DNA of 64,000 nucleotides, from the NCBI GenBank assembly GCA_963831385.1, contig CAWHPW010000001.1, forward strand, positions 51,343 to 115,342, in the 5' to 3' direction. The notes beneath the pieces are model-generated. The model made no database searches. It saw only the letters and a program-made list of their open reading frames with translations, and was not told where the DNA came from. The stretch's first letter is position 1; each line of letters starts with the position of its first letter. Position numbers and translations under genes: made by a program. Of the stretch, positions 8,296 through 17,653 are shown piece by piece. Origin of the DNA: JACVRX01 sp963831385. Its GTDB lineage: Bacteria; Actinomycetota; Actinomycetes; Jiangellales; Jiangellaceae.

Positions 8296-9824
8296 CCGAG
8301 CACCTCCACCTCGGCCACGCCGCCGCGAAAGTCACCGCCGTCGGCGGGCAGGCGCGTGAACCAGACCAGGACGTACCGTGTCGTCACCGGCGCGTCCAGG
8401 GTGACCGGCACTGCCTGCGGTGTCTGTGCAACCGCCGCCACCACGGCCCATTCATCGATCGTTCCCGGCGGCTCGGAAGCGGCCTCGGGTGCAGCGCGGA
8501 CCTCGAGGTCAGAGTCAGTGCTGACCAAGGTCAGGTTGAGGCCTGAGACCGCGACCGGGGCACCCAGATCGAAGTAGATGCCCACGCCGGGCTTCTGGTC
8601 TTCCATCGGGTCGAAATACCTCAGCGTGGTCCACGAGGTCGACGGGTCGCCGTCGATGGCGAGCTCTGTGTCATCGGGGTTCTCGTCACCGCTGCCATCT
8701 GGCGGCGGGTCGAAATCGCTGGCGGCAGAGATCTCCACCGCTGTGAGCTGCGCCGGGGGAGGCGCCACGACCGCAGTTGTCGGAGCTGCCTCGGGGTCGG
8801 GTTCGCCGCCGTCATCATCGCCGTTGACCGCACTGCGCAGAAGTTCGAGACCCAGCAGCGTTATCCCGCCCAGAACCAGCGCGCCGACCAACACGCCGAG
8901 GGCGCGGGCGAGCCCTGAGCGGCGTCGAGGTTGCTCGGTGGGCCGCCGAGCCGGCACGGCTCGGTTGGACGCTGGTGGAATCACCGGCTCGTCGATCACC
9001 GCGGGTGGCCGGTCGGTCTCGGTCCCGTCGTCGCTGAACCCGCCGAGCAGGCCGTTGACTCGGCTCCCACCCGCACCTGCCGTCAGGGCTTCGAGCACTT
9101 CGGCCGGGCTCTGCAGCGGTGTTTCGTTGTGCCGGGCCGAGTTACCGAGCGTGCGGTCGACGATCTCGTCGAGCAGACGCGGAACTCCCGGGCGAACCTG
9201 ACGGGGCGAGGCGACCCGTCCGTCGATCTGCGGTGCAGCGGGGAGCCCGTGGGCGGGTCCGCCGGGCCATCGTGCGGTGAGCGCCGCGTAGAGCAGGCTG
9301 CCGATGCCGGCGGCATCGAGCACTCTCGGGTCGCCGAAGTTCGCGCCATGCATCGCTACCTCAGTGGCGAGCCCGGCGATCTTGACCCGCCCGTCCGGTG
9401 TGATCACGATGCTGCCCGGCCGGAGCAATTGGTGGGTCAATCCGGTTTCGTGGGCCGTTGCCATGGCCGCCGCGACCTCGTGGGCGAGGGCCGCGGCCTG
9501 GTCGGCGCTCAATGGCCCGTCGGCAAGGACCATGGTGAGACTTCGGCCTGACGTCCACTCCCGCACGACGTAGGCCACCGCGCCCTCGACGTCGACGTCG
9601 AGCACCTGCAGGAATCGGGAGTCGCGCACCTGTGCTGCGGCCCGGGCAGCCGCGGTGATCTGCGCCGCTCGCGGGTCGTCGGCCGGCAGGGTCTGGACAT
9701 AGACGGCACGGCTGAGCACCTCGTCGACCGCCCGCCAGGACCGCACACCTTGCACATGGTCGAGGAGGTCCTCGACCCGGTACCGTCCGGCCAGCATGCG
9801 GCTGGGGCCGGCCTGCTCGCTCAC
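8292..9824 (-). CDS. Membrane pseudokinase of the MurJ operon
   Basis: The 510-residue protein begins with a protein-kinase fold (about 10-260) that has lost the catalytic residues: the HRD loop reads THQLLRP, DFG reads IAGLAT, and no VAIK lysine is seen (VYVQTLPADD). A membrane segment follows at about 305-330 (ALGVLVGALVLGGITLLGL), then an acidic linker and a discoidin-like (F5/8 type C) domain (about 365-510, with LAIDGDPSTSWTTLRYFDP). In Mycobacterium tuberculosis the pseudokinase is fused to MurJ and, when phosphorylated, recruits FhaA; here it is separate and coupled to murJ by a GTGA overlap. The role as a MurJ regulator is inferred. Confidence 0.85.
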   Translation of the reverse strand: MSEQAGPSRMLAGRYRVEDLLDHVQGVRSWRAVDEVLSRAVYVQTLPADDPRAAQITAAARAAAQVRDSRFLQVLDVDVEGAVAYVVREWTSGRSLTMVLADGPLSADQAAALAHEVAAAMATAHETGLTHQLLRPGSIVITPDGRVKIAGLATEVAMHGANFGDPRVLDAAGIGSLLYAALTARWPGGPAHGLPAAPQIDGRVASPRQVRPGVPRLLDEIVDRTLGNSARHNETPLQSPAEVLEALTAGAGGSRVNGLLGGFSDDGTETDRPPAVIDEPVIPPASNRAVPARRPTEQPRRRSGLARALGVLVGALVLGGITLLGLELLRSAVNGDDDGGEPDPEAAPTTAVVAPPPAQLTAVEISAASDFDPPPDGSGDENPDDTELAIDGDPSTSWTTLRYFDPMEDQKPGVGIYFDLGAPVAVSGLNLTLVSTDSDLEVRAAPEAASEPPGTIDEWAVVAAVAQTPQAVPVTLDAPVTTRYVLVWFTRLPADGGDFRGGVAEVEVLG

Positions 9825-11542
9825 GGCTCTCCCGCTCTCGAACGGGGTTCCGTGCTGTCAACCCCGCTGCCTCGCGGGTCCATGCTAGGCGGCGTCCGGC
9901 CCAGCCGCCGCCTGGCCATGGCGACGGCTTCGCGAACCTCGGAAATCCGCGCCACATAGGCGATCGCTACGAACGCAGCGAGGCCGACGGTCCCACCAGC
10001 GGTGACGGCGAGCAGGTCGTCGAGCCAGCCAGGCAGGCCCGTGAAGAGATCATCAAGCAGCGTGGCCAGGCCGTACGCGAGCAGCGCTGCCAACCCTGCC
10101 GGAACCGCCAGGGTCAAGATGTGCAGGACCAACGGCCATCGACGCAGACCATGCAGTCTCCGGCCGAGTGATCCGATGCTGACCGATGCTCCGACGATGT
10201 ACGCCACGCTGTAACCGACGGCCAACAGAACCGTCGCGCGAGAAGGGCTGAACGCGGCGATCAGTAGTGCTGAGGTCACCATCGTCCCCGACACCGACAG
10301 CTGGACGAAAAACGGGGTGCGGGTGTCCTGCAGCGCGTAGAAGCCCCGCAAGACGAGGTAGTGCACCGTGAACGCGACCAATCCCGGGAGCAGGGCCACC
10401 AGAGTGAGGGCGAGGACGCCGGTCTCGCCCCTAGCGGCGCCGTGGTCGAAGAGCAGAGCAACAAGCGGCACGGACAAGGCGGCGAGTAGCGCGGCCACGG
10501 GGATGATGACAGCCAGGCAGATCCTGATTCCGCTCACCAGCCGGTCTCGGACCAAGGTGAGATTGCCGTCCGCGGCGTGGCTGGACAACCGCGGCAGCAA
10601 CGCGGTCGCCAGCGACACCGTGATCACCGAATGCGGCACCATCATGATCAACATCGCGTTGGCGTAGACCGAAAAGCCAGCACCAGAGGCGCCGGAGCTG
10701 ACGACCGCGTCGGCTGACCCACCGGTAGCTGCCCTGACGACGAACAGGTAGGCCACCTGGTTGACAAGGACGAAGGCAATCGTCCACAACCCGAGCTTGG
10801 CCGCCTGACCAAGGCCGGCGCGCCGCCAGTCCGTCCGCAGGCGGATGCGGAATCCCGCCCGGCGCAGCACGGGCACCAGCGCGAGCGCCTGGATGGCCAC
10901 GCCGCAGGTGGAACCGAGACCGAGGAAGAGAACCTCGCCGTCGGTGAACGGCTCTGCGCTCTTCTGGCCCACGACGAGCAGGTAGGCGGAGAACACGGAG
11001 ATCACGACGAGGTTGTTGAGGATCGGCGCCCACATCATCGGCCCGAACCGGCCTCTGGCGTTCAGCATCTGCCCGATCAGCACGTACAAGCCGTAGAAGA
11101 AGATCTGTGGCAGGCAGAACCGTGCGAACAGCACCATGTTGTCGAAGAACGGTTCCAACTCCGGGGTGCGGAACTTGGAGTTCACGAACGCCGCGACAAT
11201 CCACGGCGCGGCAAGCACGGCCACGATCGTCGCGGCACCGAGTACCGCGACGACGACGCTGAACAGCCGTTGGCTGTAAGCCTCTCCGCCGTCGGCGTCT
11301 TCTTTGATTGCCCGCACCAGTACCGGGACGAGCACCGAGTTGAGAATTCCGCCGCCAACGAGGATGTAGAGCGTCGTGGGGATGACGAGGGGCACGTTGA
11401 ACGTGTCGGCCGTGACCGTCGCCAGGCCCAACGTCGCAGCGATCACCGACGCCTTGGCGAAACCGGTGATTCGCGACACGACGGTGCCCGCGGCCATGAC
11501 GGCGCTGGAGCCGAGCAAGCCGCCTTGGGTGCTCACCGTCAC
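9821..11542 (-). CDS. murJ: Lipid II flippase MurJ
   Basis: This is a 573-residue MATE/MOP-superfamily flippase with about 14 membrane helices that moves lipid II across the membrane. Family segments include SRITGFAKASVIAATLG at the N-terminus, ADTFNVPLVIPTTLYILVGGG and a FYALQDTRTPFFVQL region. GTG 11542 is chosen because it overlaps the stop of the DUF6049 gene as GTGA; an open frame continues upstream only as a shadow. It lacks the fused pseudokinase of mycobacterial MviN, which is encoded by the next gene. Confidence 0.92.
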   Translation of the reverse strand: MTVSTQGGLLGSSAVMAAGTVVSRITGFAKASVIAATLGLATVTADTFNVPLVIPTTLYILVGGGILNSVLVPVLVRAIKEDADGGEAYSQRLFSVVVAVLGAATIVAVLAAPWIVAAFVNSKFRTPELEPFFDNMVLFARFCLPQIFFYGLYVLIGQMLNARGRFGPMMWAPILNNLVVISVFSAYLLVVGQKSAEPFTDGEVLFLGLGSTCGVAIQALALVPVLRRAGFRIRLRTDWRRAGLGQAAKLGLWTIAFVLVNQVAYLFVVRAATGGSADAVVSSGASGAGFSVYANAMLIMMVPHSVITVSLATALLPRLSSHAADGNLTLVRDRLVSGIRICLAVIIPVAALLAALSVPLVALLFDHGAARGETGVLALTLVALLPGLVAFTVHYLVLRGFYALQDTRTPFFVQLSVSGTMVTSALLIAAFSPSRATVLLAVGYSVAYIVGASVSIGSLGRRLHGLRRWPLVLHILTLAVPAGLAALLAYGLATLLDDLFTGLPGWLDDLLAVTAGGTVGLAAFVAIAYVARISEVREAVAMARRRLGRTPPSMDPRGSGVDSTEPRSRAGEP

Positions 11543-13644
11543 CGGGCGGTCTCCGGTAGTGGCTCGGGTTTGGCCGGTGTGTCCGCCTCCAGCCCGATGC
11601 TCCCGCCCGGCCGCTGGCGGGCTCGGATCAAGCGAAGTACCGCCGACGCCAGGAACAATGCGCCGGCCGCGCCGACCACCACCCAACCGATCGTCCCGTA
11701 GTCGGTCGCGTTGACGATCATCTGCTGGGTGGGCCCCAACCGCGACCCGTCCGACGCGGTGAGATGCACCGTCACCGGAACCTTCCCGTTTGCCGTGGCC
11801 TCAGCCGTGACCTCGACTGTGGCGTTCTCGCCGGCGTCGACGCGCTGTGGTGGCACATCCGCGACTGACATCCGGTCGGGGTTGTCGGCCTGGACGTCGA
11901 CGCTGACCAGGACTGGTTGCGGCAGCCCGTTGCTGACAGTCAGCGGGAAGGTGCCCTTGTTGCTCGACAGGGTCACCGACTCCGGGACGAGGACCGCCAC
12001 CTGGCCCAGTTGCGACGAGACATCTGCCGCCACGGCGGAGGTGAAGGTCGCCGCGGCTTGCGGCGTCGGGCGCCAACTGGTGGCGACAGCCCGCAGCGCC
12101 GCCAAGTGCAACTCGTCGATCGCTCCGTCGGGCTCCGCGAGAAGTGCCGCGTATTGGCCGATGTCCTGCTCCAGGTCAGCCGCCGCCTCGACCTCGCCTG
12201 GTGGAAGCTCTGGAGGCACGGCGACCGCATCTGGATCGGGAGCGATGAGGGCCGAGGGACGCGCCGGAGCCGGCAGGTCGGCGAGGGCTGCGGACTGCAC
12301 CCACGGCGTCGTCGTCCACACCTCGAGGAGTGCTTGCGCGGCGGCAGGTGACAGCGGCCAGTCGTTGGGCGCCGCGGCTACCAGTGGAGGCGGCGGCTGC
12401 CCGGCACCATCCGCCGAGAGCGCGAGCAGGGCAGTCTCGGCCAGCCACGCCTGCCGCAGCTGGGTGGCACCAGCCGTTGGATCAGAATGCCCTGCAGCCG
12501 TGACGGCGGCGTCCAGTCCGCCGTCGGTGACCACCGCGTCGAGTGCGGTCTCGCCGGTCCGGACCTGGGCTTGGTACTCCTCTGGAGTCGGCGTGACGGC
12601 GTCGCTCGACAGCACGACCGTCCGCACACCGGCCGAGGCAAGCGCGGCCAGTGACTCGTCGTCGGCGACGCCGCTGCCCGGCCAGGCGATCTCCGCGGCC
12701 GTGGCCCCGGTCGTTTCACCGGCGGCTCGGGTGGCAGCGACCGCCGCCCGCGCCGTGTCGATGGCCAGGGTGTCGTTGACCCGGGCGATGGCTGGAAGGT
12801 CGGGATTGGCATAGGGGAGGAGGAACTGCTGCTGGCCCTGCGTCGCGGTGGCCAACGCCTCTCGCCAGGCAGTGGCGTTGGCGGAGCCGCCGCCTTCGGT
12901 ATGCGTGCCGTTCGGATCGGTGACGGTGTATCCGTCGGCCATGGCCTCGACGGTCGCGACCAGGTCGGGGTCGACGATCCAGGTGACCGGCGCGGCCCCA
13001 GGTGCTTCGACCAGTGTGGTGAGCGGACCGTCAGCGCCCAGCTGGTCGCTCAAGCTGTCGTCGATCAGGTTTCCATCGGCCAGCATGGTCGGCGCTGCGG
13101 CCACCGGCCAGAGCAGGGCGACCGGAACCACGGGGAGCGGCTCGTCAGCGGGGAGCCACGGGACAGTGATGCGGGAGGTGTCGAGGGTCAGCCGATCGCC
13201 ATCGACTGGATCGGCCCGGATGTCGACCCCGATGACATAGACGCCGGGCGAGCTGAAATTGATCTGGTCGACCGGAACCGAAAGCTCGAACGCCGCCGTC
13301 TCACCCGGTTCGAGCTCCGGATCCATTTCCTGGAAGAACTCGGCATACCGCCGGCCGAAGCGCAGGTCGTCATCCAGACCGACCTGACGGACCTCGGTCC
13401 GATCCTCCAGCGGTACTGCGCTGTAGCGCAGGATGGCATTGACGTCCTGCAGCGGCTCGTCCCCGGTGTTCTCGACGGTTCCGGCAAGAATGAGCGTGTC
13501 GCCGGCCTGCGGGATCGCCGGTTCGACCGTCCTGATGGTTGCCGTGGCGGCCGGGACTGTGACTTCTGCATTCGCGACCGGCGCGTTGAGTGCAGTCGCC
13601 GTCGTCGCCAGCCCGACTACGACGAGCATGGACCGAAGGGTCAC
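11539..13644 (-). CDS. DUF6049-type secreted, membrane-anchored protein
   Basis: This 701-residue protein has an N-terminal signal peptide (LRSMLVVVGLATTATALNAP, cleavage near ANA), a long Ala/Asp-rich extracytoplasmic part, and a C-terminal membrane segment (GWVVVGAAGALFLASAVLRL) with a basic tail. The extracellular part opens with an Ig/CARDB-like region (ILAGTVENTGDEPLQDVNAIL) and ends with another. It matches the conserved actinobacterial DUF6049 gene found between mutT4 and murJ; the function is unknown, probably in the envelope. GTG 13644 overlaps the NUDIX stop as GTGA. Confidence 0.82.
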   Translation of the reverse strand: MTLRSMLVVVGLATTATALNAPVANAEVTVPAATATIRTVEPAIPQAGDTLILAGTVENTGDEPLQDVNAILRYSAVPLEDRTEVRQVGLDDDLRFGRRYAEFFQEMDPELEPGETAAFELSVPVDQINFSSPGVYVIGVDIRADPVDGDRLTLDTSRITVPWLPADEPLPVVPVALLWPVAAAPTMLADGNLIDDSLSDQLGADGPLTTLVEAPGAAPVTWIVDPDLVATVEAMADGYTVTDPNGTHTEGGGSANATAWREALATATQGQQQFLLPYANPDLPAIARVNDTLAIDTARAAVAATRAAGETTGATAAEIAWPGSGVADDESLAALASAGVRTVVLSSDAVTPTPEEYQAQVRTGETALDAVVTDGGLDAAVTAAGHSDPTAGATQLRQAWLAETALLALSADGAGQPPPPLVAAAPNDWPLSPAAAQALLEVWTTTPWVQSAALADLPAPARPSALIAPDPDAVAVPPELPPGEVEAAADLEQDIGQYAALLAEPDGAIDELHLAALRAVATSWRPTPQAAATFTSAVAADVSSQLGQVAVLVPESVTLSSNKGTFPLTVSNGLPQPVLVSVDVQADNPDRMSVADVPPQRVDAGENATVEVTAEATANGKVPVTVHLTASDGSRLGPTQQMIVNATDYGTIGWVVVGAAGALFLASAVLRLIRARQRPGGSIGLEADTPAKPEPLPETAR

Positions 13645-14174
13645 GACGGGTCCGCCTCCTGCAGGAGCCGGGGGAGCTGGTCCAGCAGCCGACGCTCTGA
13701 GGCGTAGCGCAGCCGCCCGGCGAGCTGGTCGAGGGGCACCCACGCCACCTCGCTTACCTCGAGCTCTTCGGTCCCCAGCAATCCGCCCGTCGCCTCCAGG
13801 AGGAAATGGTGCACTGTTTTGTGCACCCGGCGGTCGTCCGCGACGAACCAGTATTCGATCGGCCCTAGCTCGGAGACCACCCGGGACTCGAGGCCGGTTT
13901 CCTCACGCACCTCCCGTACCGCGGCTTGCTCTGGTGTCTCACCCGGCTCGACGTGTCCTTTGGGCAGTACCCACTCCAGTCGCCCGCGCCGGTCGATGCG
14001 GCCGATCAAAGCCGCTCGAGAAGCGGCGTCGATCCGGTCGACGACAAGACCTCCGGCTGACGTCTCCCGGACCGAACGCAGCCGTACGCGAGGGGTCGTC
14101 CGATTGCGGCGGCGGCGGCCGCCGTTGCGTTGGTCACCGGATCCGTCCGCAGGGGGGAACGGCACGCCGGGCAT
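13641..14174 (-). CDS. NUDIX hydrolase (MutT4-like)
   Basis: This is a 177-residue NUDIX hydrolase. The Nudix box is GHVEPGETPEQAAVREVREE followed by TGLE (residues about 84-107). A basic N-terminal stretch (GGRRRRNRT) precedes the domain. ATG 14174 has no ribosome-binding site but has TACCCT 6 nt upstream, so the mRNA is probably leaderless. It is the first gene of a six-gene coupled operon reaching to the anti-sigma gene and is divergent from pcnA; the same pair is known in mycobacteria (Rv3908/Rv3907c). The substrate is not visible in the sequence. Confidence 0.9.
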   Translation of the reverse strand: MPGVPFPPADGSGDQRNGGRRRRNRTTPRVRLRSVRETSAGGLVVDRIDAASRAALIGRIDRRGRLEWVLPKGHVEPGETPEQAAVREVREETGLESRVVSELGPIEYWFVADDRRVHKTVHHFLLEATGGLLGTEELEVSEVAWVPLDQLAGRLRYASERRLLDQLPRLLQEADPS

Positions 14175-14180
14175 CCACCC

Positions 14181-14186
14181 AGGGTA
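14181..14186 (-). promoter_or_regulatory. -10 element TACCCT for the NUDIX-to-anti-sigma operon
   Basis: The hexamer TACCCT (minus strand) lies 6 nt before the ATG at 14174, placing the transcript start at or next to the start codon. Confidence 0.55.
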
Positions 14187-14198
14187 TCTGCGCCCCCG

Positions 14199-14204
14199 TA
14201 CGCT
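14199..14204 (+). promoter_or_regulatory. -10 element TACGCT for pcnA
   Basis: TACGCT lies 8 nt before GTG 14213 with no Shine-Dalgarno sequence; probably leaderless. It is back to back with the NUDIX promoter in a 38-bp divergent gap. Confidence 0.55.
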
Positions 14205-14212
14205 GGTGCGCC

Positions 14213-15661
14213 GTGACCGGACCCTCCGACGAGGCGCAGCGCAGGGCCATCCGCCAGCTGTTGCGGATCGCACCGGTTGCCGACGAGTTGGGTTCCCGGT
14301 TCTCGGCCGCCGGTCACGAGATTGCACTCGTCGGCGGGTCGGTTCGCGACGCGATGCTCGACCGGCTGGGCACCGATCTGGACCTGACCACGTCCGCGCA
14401 CCCGCCGCAGACGAAGCACCTTCTCGCGGAATGGGCAGATTCAGTCTGGGACGTCGGAGCGGCATTCGGAACCATTGGAGCGACCAAGAGCGGGTTCCAC
14501 ATCGAGGTCACGACGTATCGGGCCGATGCCTACGACCCGGCCAGCCGCAAGCCGGACGTCTCCTACGGCGAGTCGATCTACCAAGACTTGGTCCGGCGTG
14601 ACTTCACGATCAACGCGATGGCCGTGCGACTGCCATCGCGCGAGTTCGTCGATCCGCACGACGGTCTGACCGACCTGGCCCGCCGGGTCATCCGGACTCC
14701 CTCGACGCCGGAATCGTCGTTCTCCGACGATCCGCTGCGGATGCTCCGCGCGGCCCGGTTCGCGGCGCAGCTCGACTTCGATGTCAGCGCGGATGTCGTC
14801 ACGGCGATGACCGACATGGCCGACCGAATCGCCATCGTGTCCGCCGAACGTGTCCGCGACGAGCTGGTGAAGCTGATCCAGTCCAACTGGCCACGGCCTG
14901 GGCTGACCCTGCTTGTCGACAGCGGGCTGGCCGACCGGGTCCTGCCGGAGCTGCCGGCGTTGCGGATGGAGATCGACGAGCATCATCGGCACAAGAATGT
15001 GTACGAGCACTCGCTGACCGTCCTCGAGCAAGCAGTCGACTTGGAGGATCGTCTGCCGGACGGCGGGCCTGACCTGGTGACTCGACTAGCCGCCATATTG
15101 CATGACATCGGCAAGCCGCGGACCCGCCGGTTCGAACCTGGTGGCGGCGTGAGCTTCTATCACCACGATGTCGTCGGCGCGAAGATGGCGCGCAAGCGGC
15201 TGAGTGCGCTGAGGTTCCCGAATTCGGTAGTGGACGACGTCGCCGCTCTGGTAGGGCTGCATCTGCGATTCCACGGCTACGGGAGCGGCGAATGGTCCGA
15301 TTCGGCGGTCCGCCGTTACGTCCGAGATGCCGGGCCCCTACTCCAGCGGCTGCACGTGCTCACTCGCGCGGACTGCACGACCCGCAACCAGCGCAAGGCC
15401 CTTGCGCTGAGTCGGTCCTATGACAGCCTCGAGGAGCGGATCGCCGAACTGTCAGAGCAGGAAGAACTCGCGGCGATCCGCCCTGACCTCGATGGTCACG
15501 AAATCATGAAAACCCTCGGCATCGCGCCGGGACCGCTGGTCGGTCGCGCCTATCGTCATCTGTTGGAGCTGCGACTCGACCGAGGGCCGCTGCCGACTGA
15601 CGTGGCCCAGGACGAGTTGCTGCGCTGGTGGGCCGATCAACCGGAGAGTTCGGGCGGGTAG
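14213..15661 (+). CDS. pcnA: CCA tRNA nucleotidyltransferase / PcnA-like
   Basis: This 482-residue protein has a class II nucleotidyltransferase head (LVGGSVRDAMLDRLGTDLDL, residues about 37-56, with the DxD pair), the RRDFTINAMAVR and FSDDPLRMLRAARFAAQL segments, and a C-terminal HD domain (LAAILHDIGKPRTRR, near 295). It adds or repairs the tRNA 3'-CCA end. GTG 14213 is chosen because it sits just before the conserved domain and next to a -10 hexamer; the frame stays open upstream only as a shadow of the NUDIX gene. Its last 25 nt overlap the end of the convergent MFS gene. Confidence 0.92.
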   Translation: MTGPSDEAQRRAIRQLLRIAPVADELGSRFSAAGHEIALVGGSVRDAMLDRLGTDLDLTTSAHPPQTKHLLAEWADSVWDVGAAFGTIGATKSGFHIEVTTYRADAYDPASRKPDVSYGESIYQDLVRRDFTINAMAVRLPSREFVDPHDGLTDLARRVIRTPSTPESSFSDDPLRMLRAARFAAQLDFDVSADVVTAMTDMADRIAIVSAERVRDELVKLIQSNWPRPGLTLLVDSGLADRVLPELPALRMEIDEHHRHKNVYEHSLTVLEQAVDLEDRLPDGGPDLVTRLAAILHDIGKPRTRRFEPGGGVSFYHHDVVGAKMARKRLSALRFPNSVVDDVAALVGLHLRFHGYGSGEWSDSAVRRYVRDAGPLLQRLHVLTRADCTTRNQRKALALSRSYDSLEERIAELSEQEELAAIRPDLDGHEIMKTLGIAPGPLVGRAYRHLLELRLDRGPLPTDVAQDELLRWWADQPESSGG

Positions 15662-17028
15662 CGTTTGCTGGCCGCTCGGTTGGAGCTCGTGGGCCCACCA
15701 GTGGGCCCGCTGGCCACACTCTCGTCGGCTCGCTCGGAGACCGATGTCTGTGCCGGAACACGCCTGCTGACCCGGCGATACCAGAATGCAGTCGTGCCGT
15801 AACCGGCCGAGACGATGGCGGTGACTGCGAGAGACTTGCCCGACGATGGCAGGGTCAGCGCGCCAAATGTGGCGGCTGCGACGAAGGTGACGTTGAACAA
15901 GACGTCGTAGAAGGAGAACACCCGGCCACGGAAGGCGTCATCGATGTTCTGTTGGACCAGCGTGTCGACGACGATCTTGATGCCCTGCGCGACGACCCCG
16001 AGGAAGAATGCCGCGATCAGCACTGCGGGCAGCGTGAACAACGCACCGGGAACGATGCTGACGACGGCGCCGGTGACCAGGAGGATGACGATCCAGGACT
16101 CCTTGCGCATTCGTCGTGCGGCGACCGGGGTGGCAAGGGCCGCGACTACGAAGCCGACCCCTGAAACGGCCAGCACGGTGGCGAGGGTTGCCAGTCCGGC
16201 TTCGACCTCAGCCGGCTCGTGGAAGTAGTTGCGACAGAGCAGGATCATGGCCACGGTCGAGATGCCGTAGAAAAAGCGATGCGCGCCGATGACCGCGAGA
16301 CCCCAAGCCGCAGGCGGCCGTTCGCCGACATGCTTTCCCGCCTCGATCAGGCCCACTACCACGTTGCGGATTGCCGCCCGGGCGGATGGCCGGTTCGGGT
16401 CGTCGTCCGGTCCGAGCAGATCCCGATGCAGCAGCAACGCCAACAGCCCCGCCAGTAGGTAGAGCCCAGCCGTGCCAAGTGCGAGTCCGATGTCTGAGCC
16501 GGTGAACTGTCGGAACAAGAACCCCAACCCGATTCCGGCCATCGCCGCGGCAGTCCCGCTGGTCGGAAACACGGCGTTGGCCATGACCAGCTCGTTCCGG
16601 GGAACGACGTGCGGTAGCGAAGCGCTCAGGCCGGCCAAGATGAACCGGTTAGCCGAAAGGACGGCCAATGCCGTCAGGAACAGCGCCGCGCCCGCGTCAC
16701 CTCCCGCGACGAGGCCGGCGACGAGCACCACCAGCGCTGCACGAACGACATTGGCGACCAGCAGCACCTGGCGTCGTCGCCACCGGTCCAGAACTACCCC
16801 GGCGAATGGCCCGACCAGCGAATAGGGCAACAACAGGACCGCGAAGGCCTGGGCCGCCGCAGGAGCCGTGGCGTGGCGCTCGGGTGAGAAGAAGACGTAC
16901 GACGCCATCGCCACCTGGAAGGCGCCGTCGCCGACCTGCCCGCACACCCGGATGGCAAAGAGCCGCCGAAATCCGCGGCCACGCAGAACGGTGCGCAGAT
17001 CCGCGACGAATCCACCGGCCAGACCCAC
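15637..17028 (-). CDS. MFS transporter
   Basis: This 463-residue major-facilitator protein has about 12 hydrophobic segments and the motif A-like loop GVVLDRWRRRQVLL between helices 2 and 3. It ends in a hydrophilic Ser/Thr-rich tail. Substrate unknown; its fold class (MFS_3 efflux type) suggests export. It starts with GTG 17028, which has TAGGCT 6 nt upstream and no ribosome-binding site. Converges on pcnA with a 25-nt overlap. Confidence 0.85.
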   Translation of the reverse strand: MGLAGGFVADLRTVLRGRGFRRLFAIRVCGQVGDGAFQVAMASYVFFSPERHATAPAAAQAFAVLLLPYSLVGPFAGVVLDRWRRRQVLLVANVVRAALVVLVAGLVAGGDAGAALFLTALAVLSANRFILAGLSASLPHVVPRNELVMANAVFPTSGTAAAMAGIGLGFLFRQFTGSDIGLALGTAGLYLLAGLLALLLHRDLLGPDDDPNRPSARAAIRNVVVGLIEAGKHVGERPPAAWGLAVIGAHRFFYGISTVAMILLCRNYFHEPAEVEAGLATLATVLAVSGVGFVVAALATPVAARRMRKESWIVILLVTGAVVSIVPGALFTLPAVLIAAFFLGVVAQGIKIVVDTLVQQNIDDAFRGRVFSFYDVLFNVTFVAAATFGALTLPSSGKSLAVTAIVSAGYGTTAFWYRRVSRRVPAQTSVSERADESVASGPTGGPTSSNRAASKRYPPELSG

Positions 17029-17034
17029 CCTCGA

Positions 17035-17040
17035 AGCCTA
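17035..17040 (-). promoter_or_regulatory. -10 element TAGGCT for the MFS gene
   Basis: TAGGCT (minus strand) is 6 nt upstream of GTG 17028; consistent with a leaderless mRNA. Confidence 0.55.
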
Positions 17041-17056
17041 GGCGGGGGAGAAGATC

Positions 17057-17653
17057 TCAGCCTTGCCGGACGATCGCCATGGCGTGTTCGACGAGGGTGA
17101 CGAGCACGTTCTTCACCGACTCGCGCTCCCGCGCGTCGGTCACCACGAATGGCACTTCTGAGTCCAGCTCGAGCGCCTCGCGCACTTCGTCGACGTCATG
17201 GAGGAGAACTCCGTCGAACGCGTTGAGGGCCACCACGAACGGGATGCCGCGTTGCTCGACATAGTCGACGGCGCCGAAACAGTCGGCGAGTCGTCGGGTG
17301 TCCACCAGCACAACCGCACCGATCGCACCACGGGTGATGTCGTCCCACATGAACCAGAAGCGGTTCTGACCCGGGGTCCCGAACAGGTACAGGACGAGGT
17401 CCTCGGCGAGCGTGATGCGCCCGAAGTCCATGGCGACCGTCGTGGTCGTCTTGTCCGGCAGCATCGTCAGGTCGTCAACGGGTGCCGAGGCCTCGGTCAT
17501 CAACGCCTCGGTGCGCAGCGGCTCGATCTCACTGACCGCACCGACGAACGTCGTCTTCCCGACGCCGAAGCCACCGGCGACGACGATCTTGACCGAGAGG
17601 GCATCGTGGACGGCGTTGGCACCATCCGCGACCTCAGAGTCGACGAAGGCCAT
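17057..17653 (-). CDS. Conservon GTP/ATP-binding protein (CvnD type)
   Basis: This is a 198-residue small GTPase-like protein: P-loop GGFGVGKTTFVGAVSE (about 27-42), switch region DKTTTTVAMDFG, G3-like LFGTPGQNRFWFM and a G4-like NAFDG. In Streptomyces, CvnD forms a membrane-proximal complex with CvnA-C. It is the last gene of the conservon here and overlaps the DUF742 gene by 20 nt, with the start just after SD-like GAAAGGGTGAGGG. Confidence 0.92.
   Translation of the reverse strand: MAFVDSEVADGANAVHDALSVKIVVAGGFGVGKTTFVGAVSEIEPLRTEALMTEASAPVDDLTMLPDKTTTTVAMDFGRITLAEDLVLYLFGTPGQNRFWFMWDDITRGAIGAVVLVDTRRLADCFGAVDYVEQRGIPFVVALNAFDGVLLHDVDEVREALELDSEVPFVVTDARERESVKNVLVTLVEHAMAIVRQG

Noticed and set aside
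13433..14212. Upstream extension of the pcnA frame
   Set aside because: It runs antisense through the DUF6049 and NUDIX genes; a GTG with a -10 hexamer sits right before the conserved domain.
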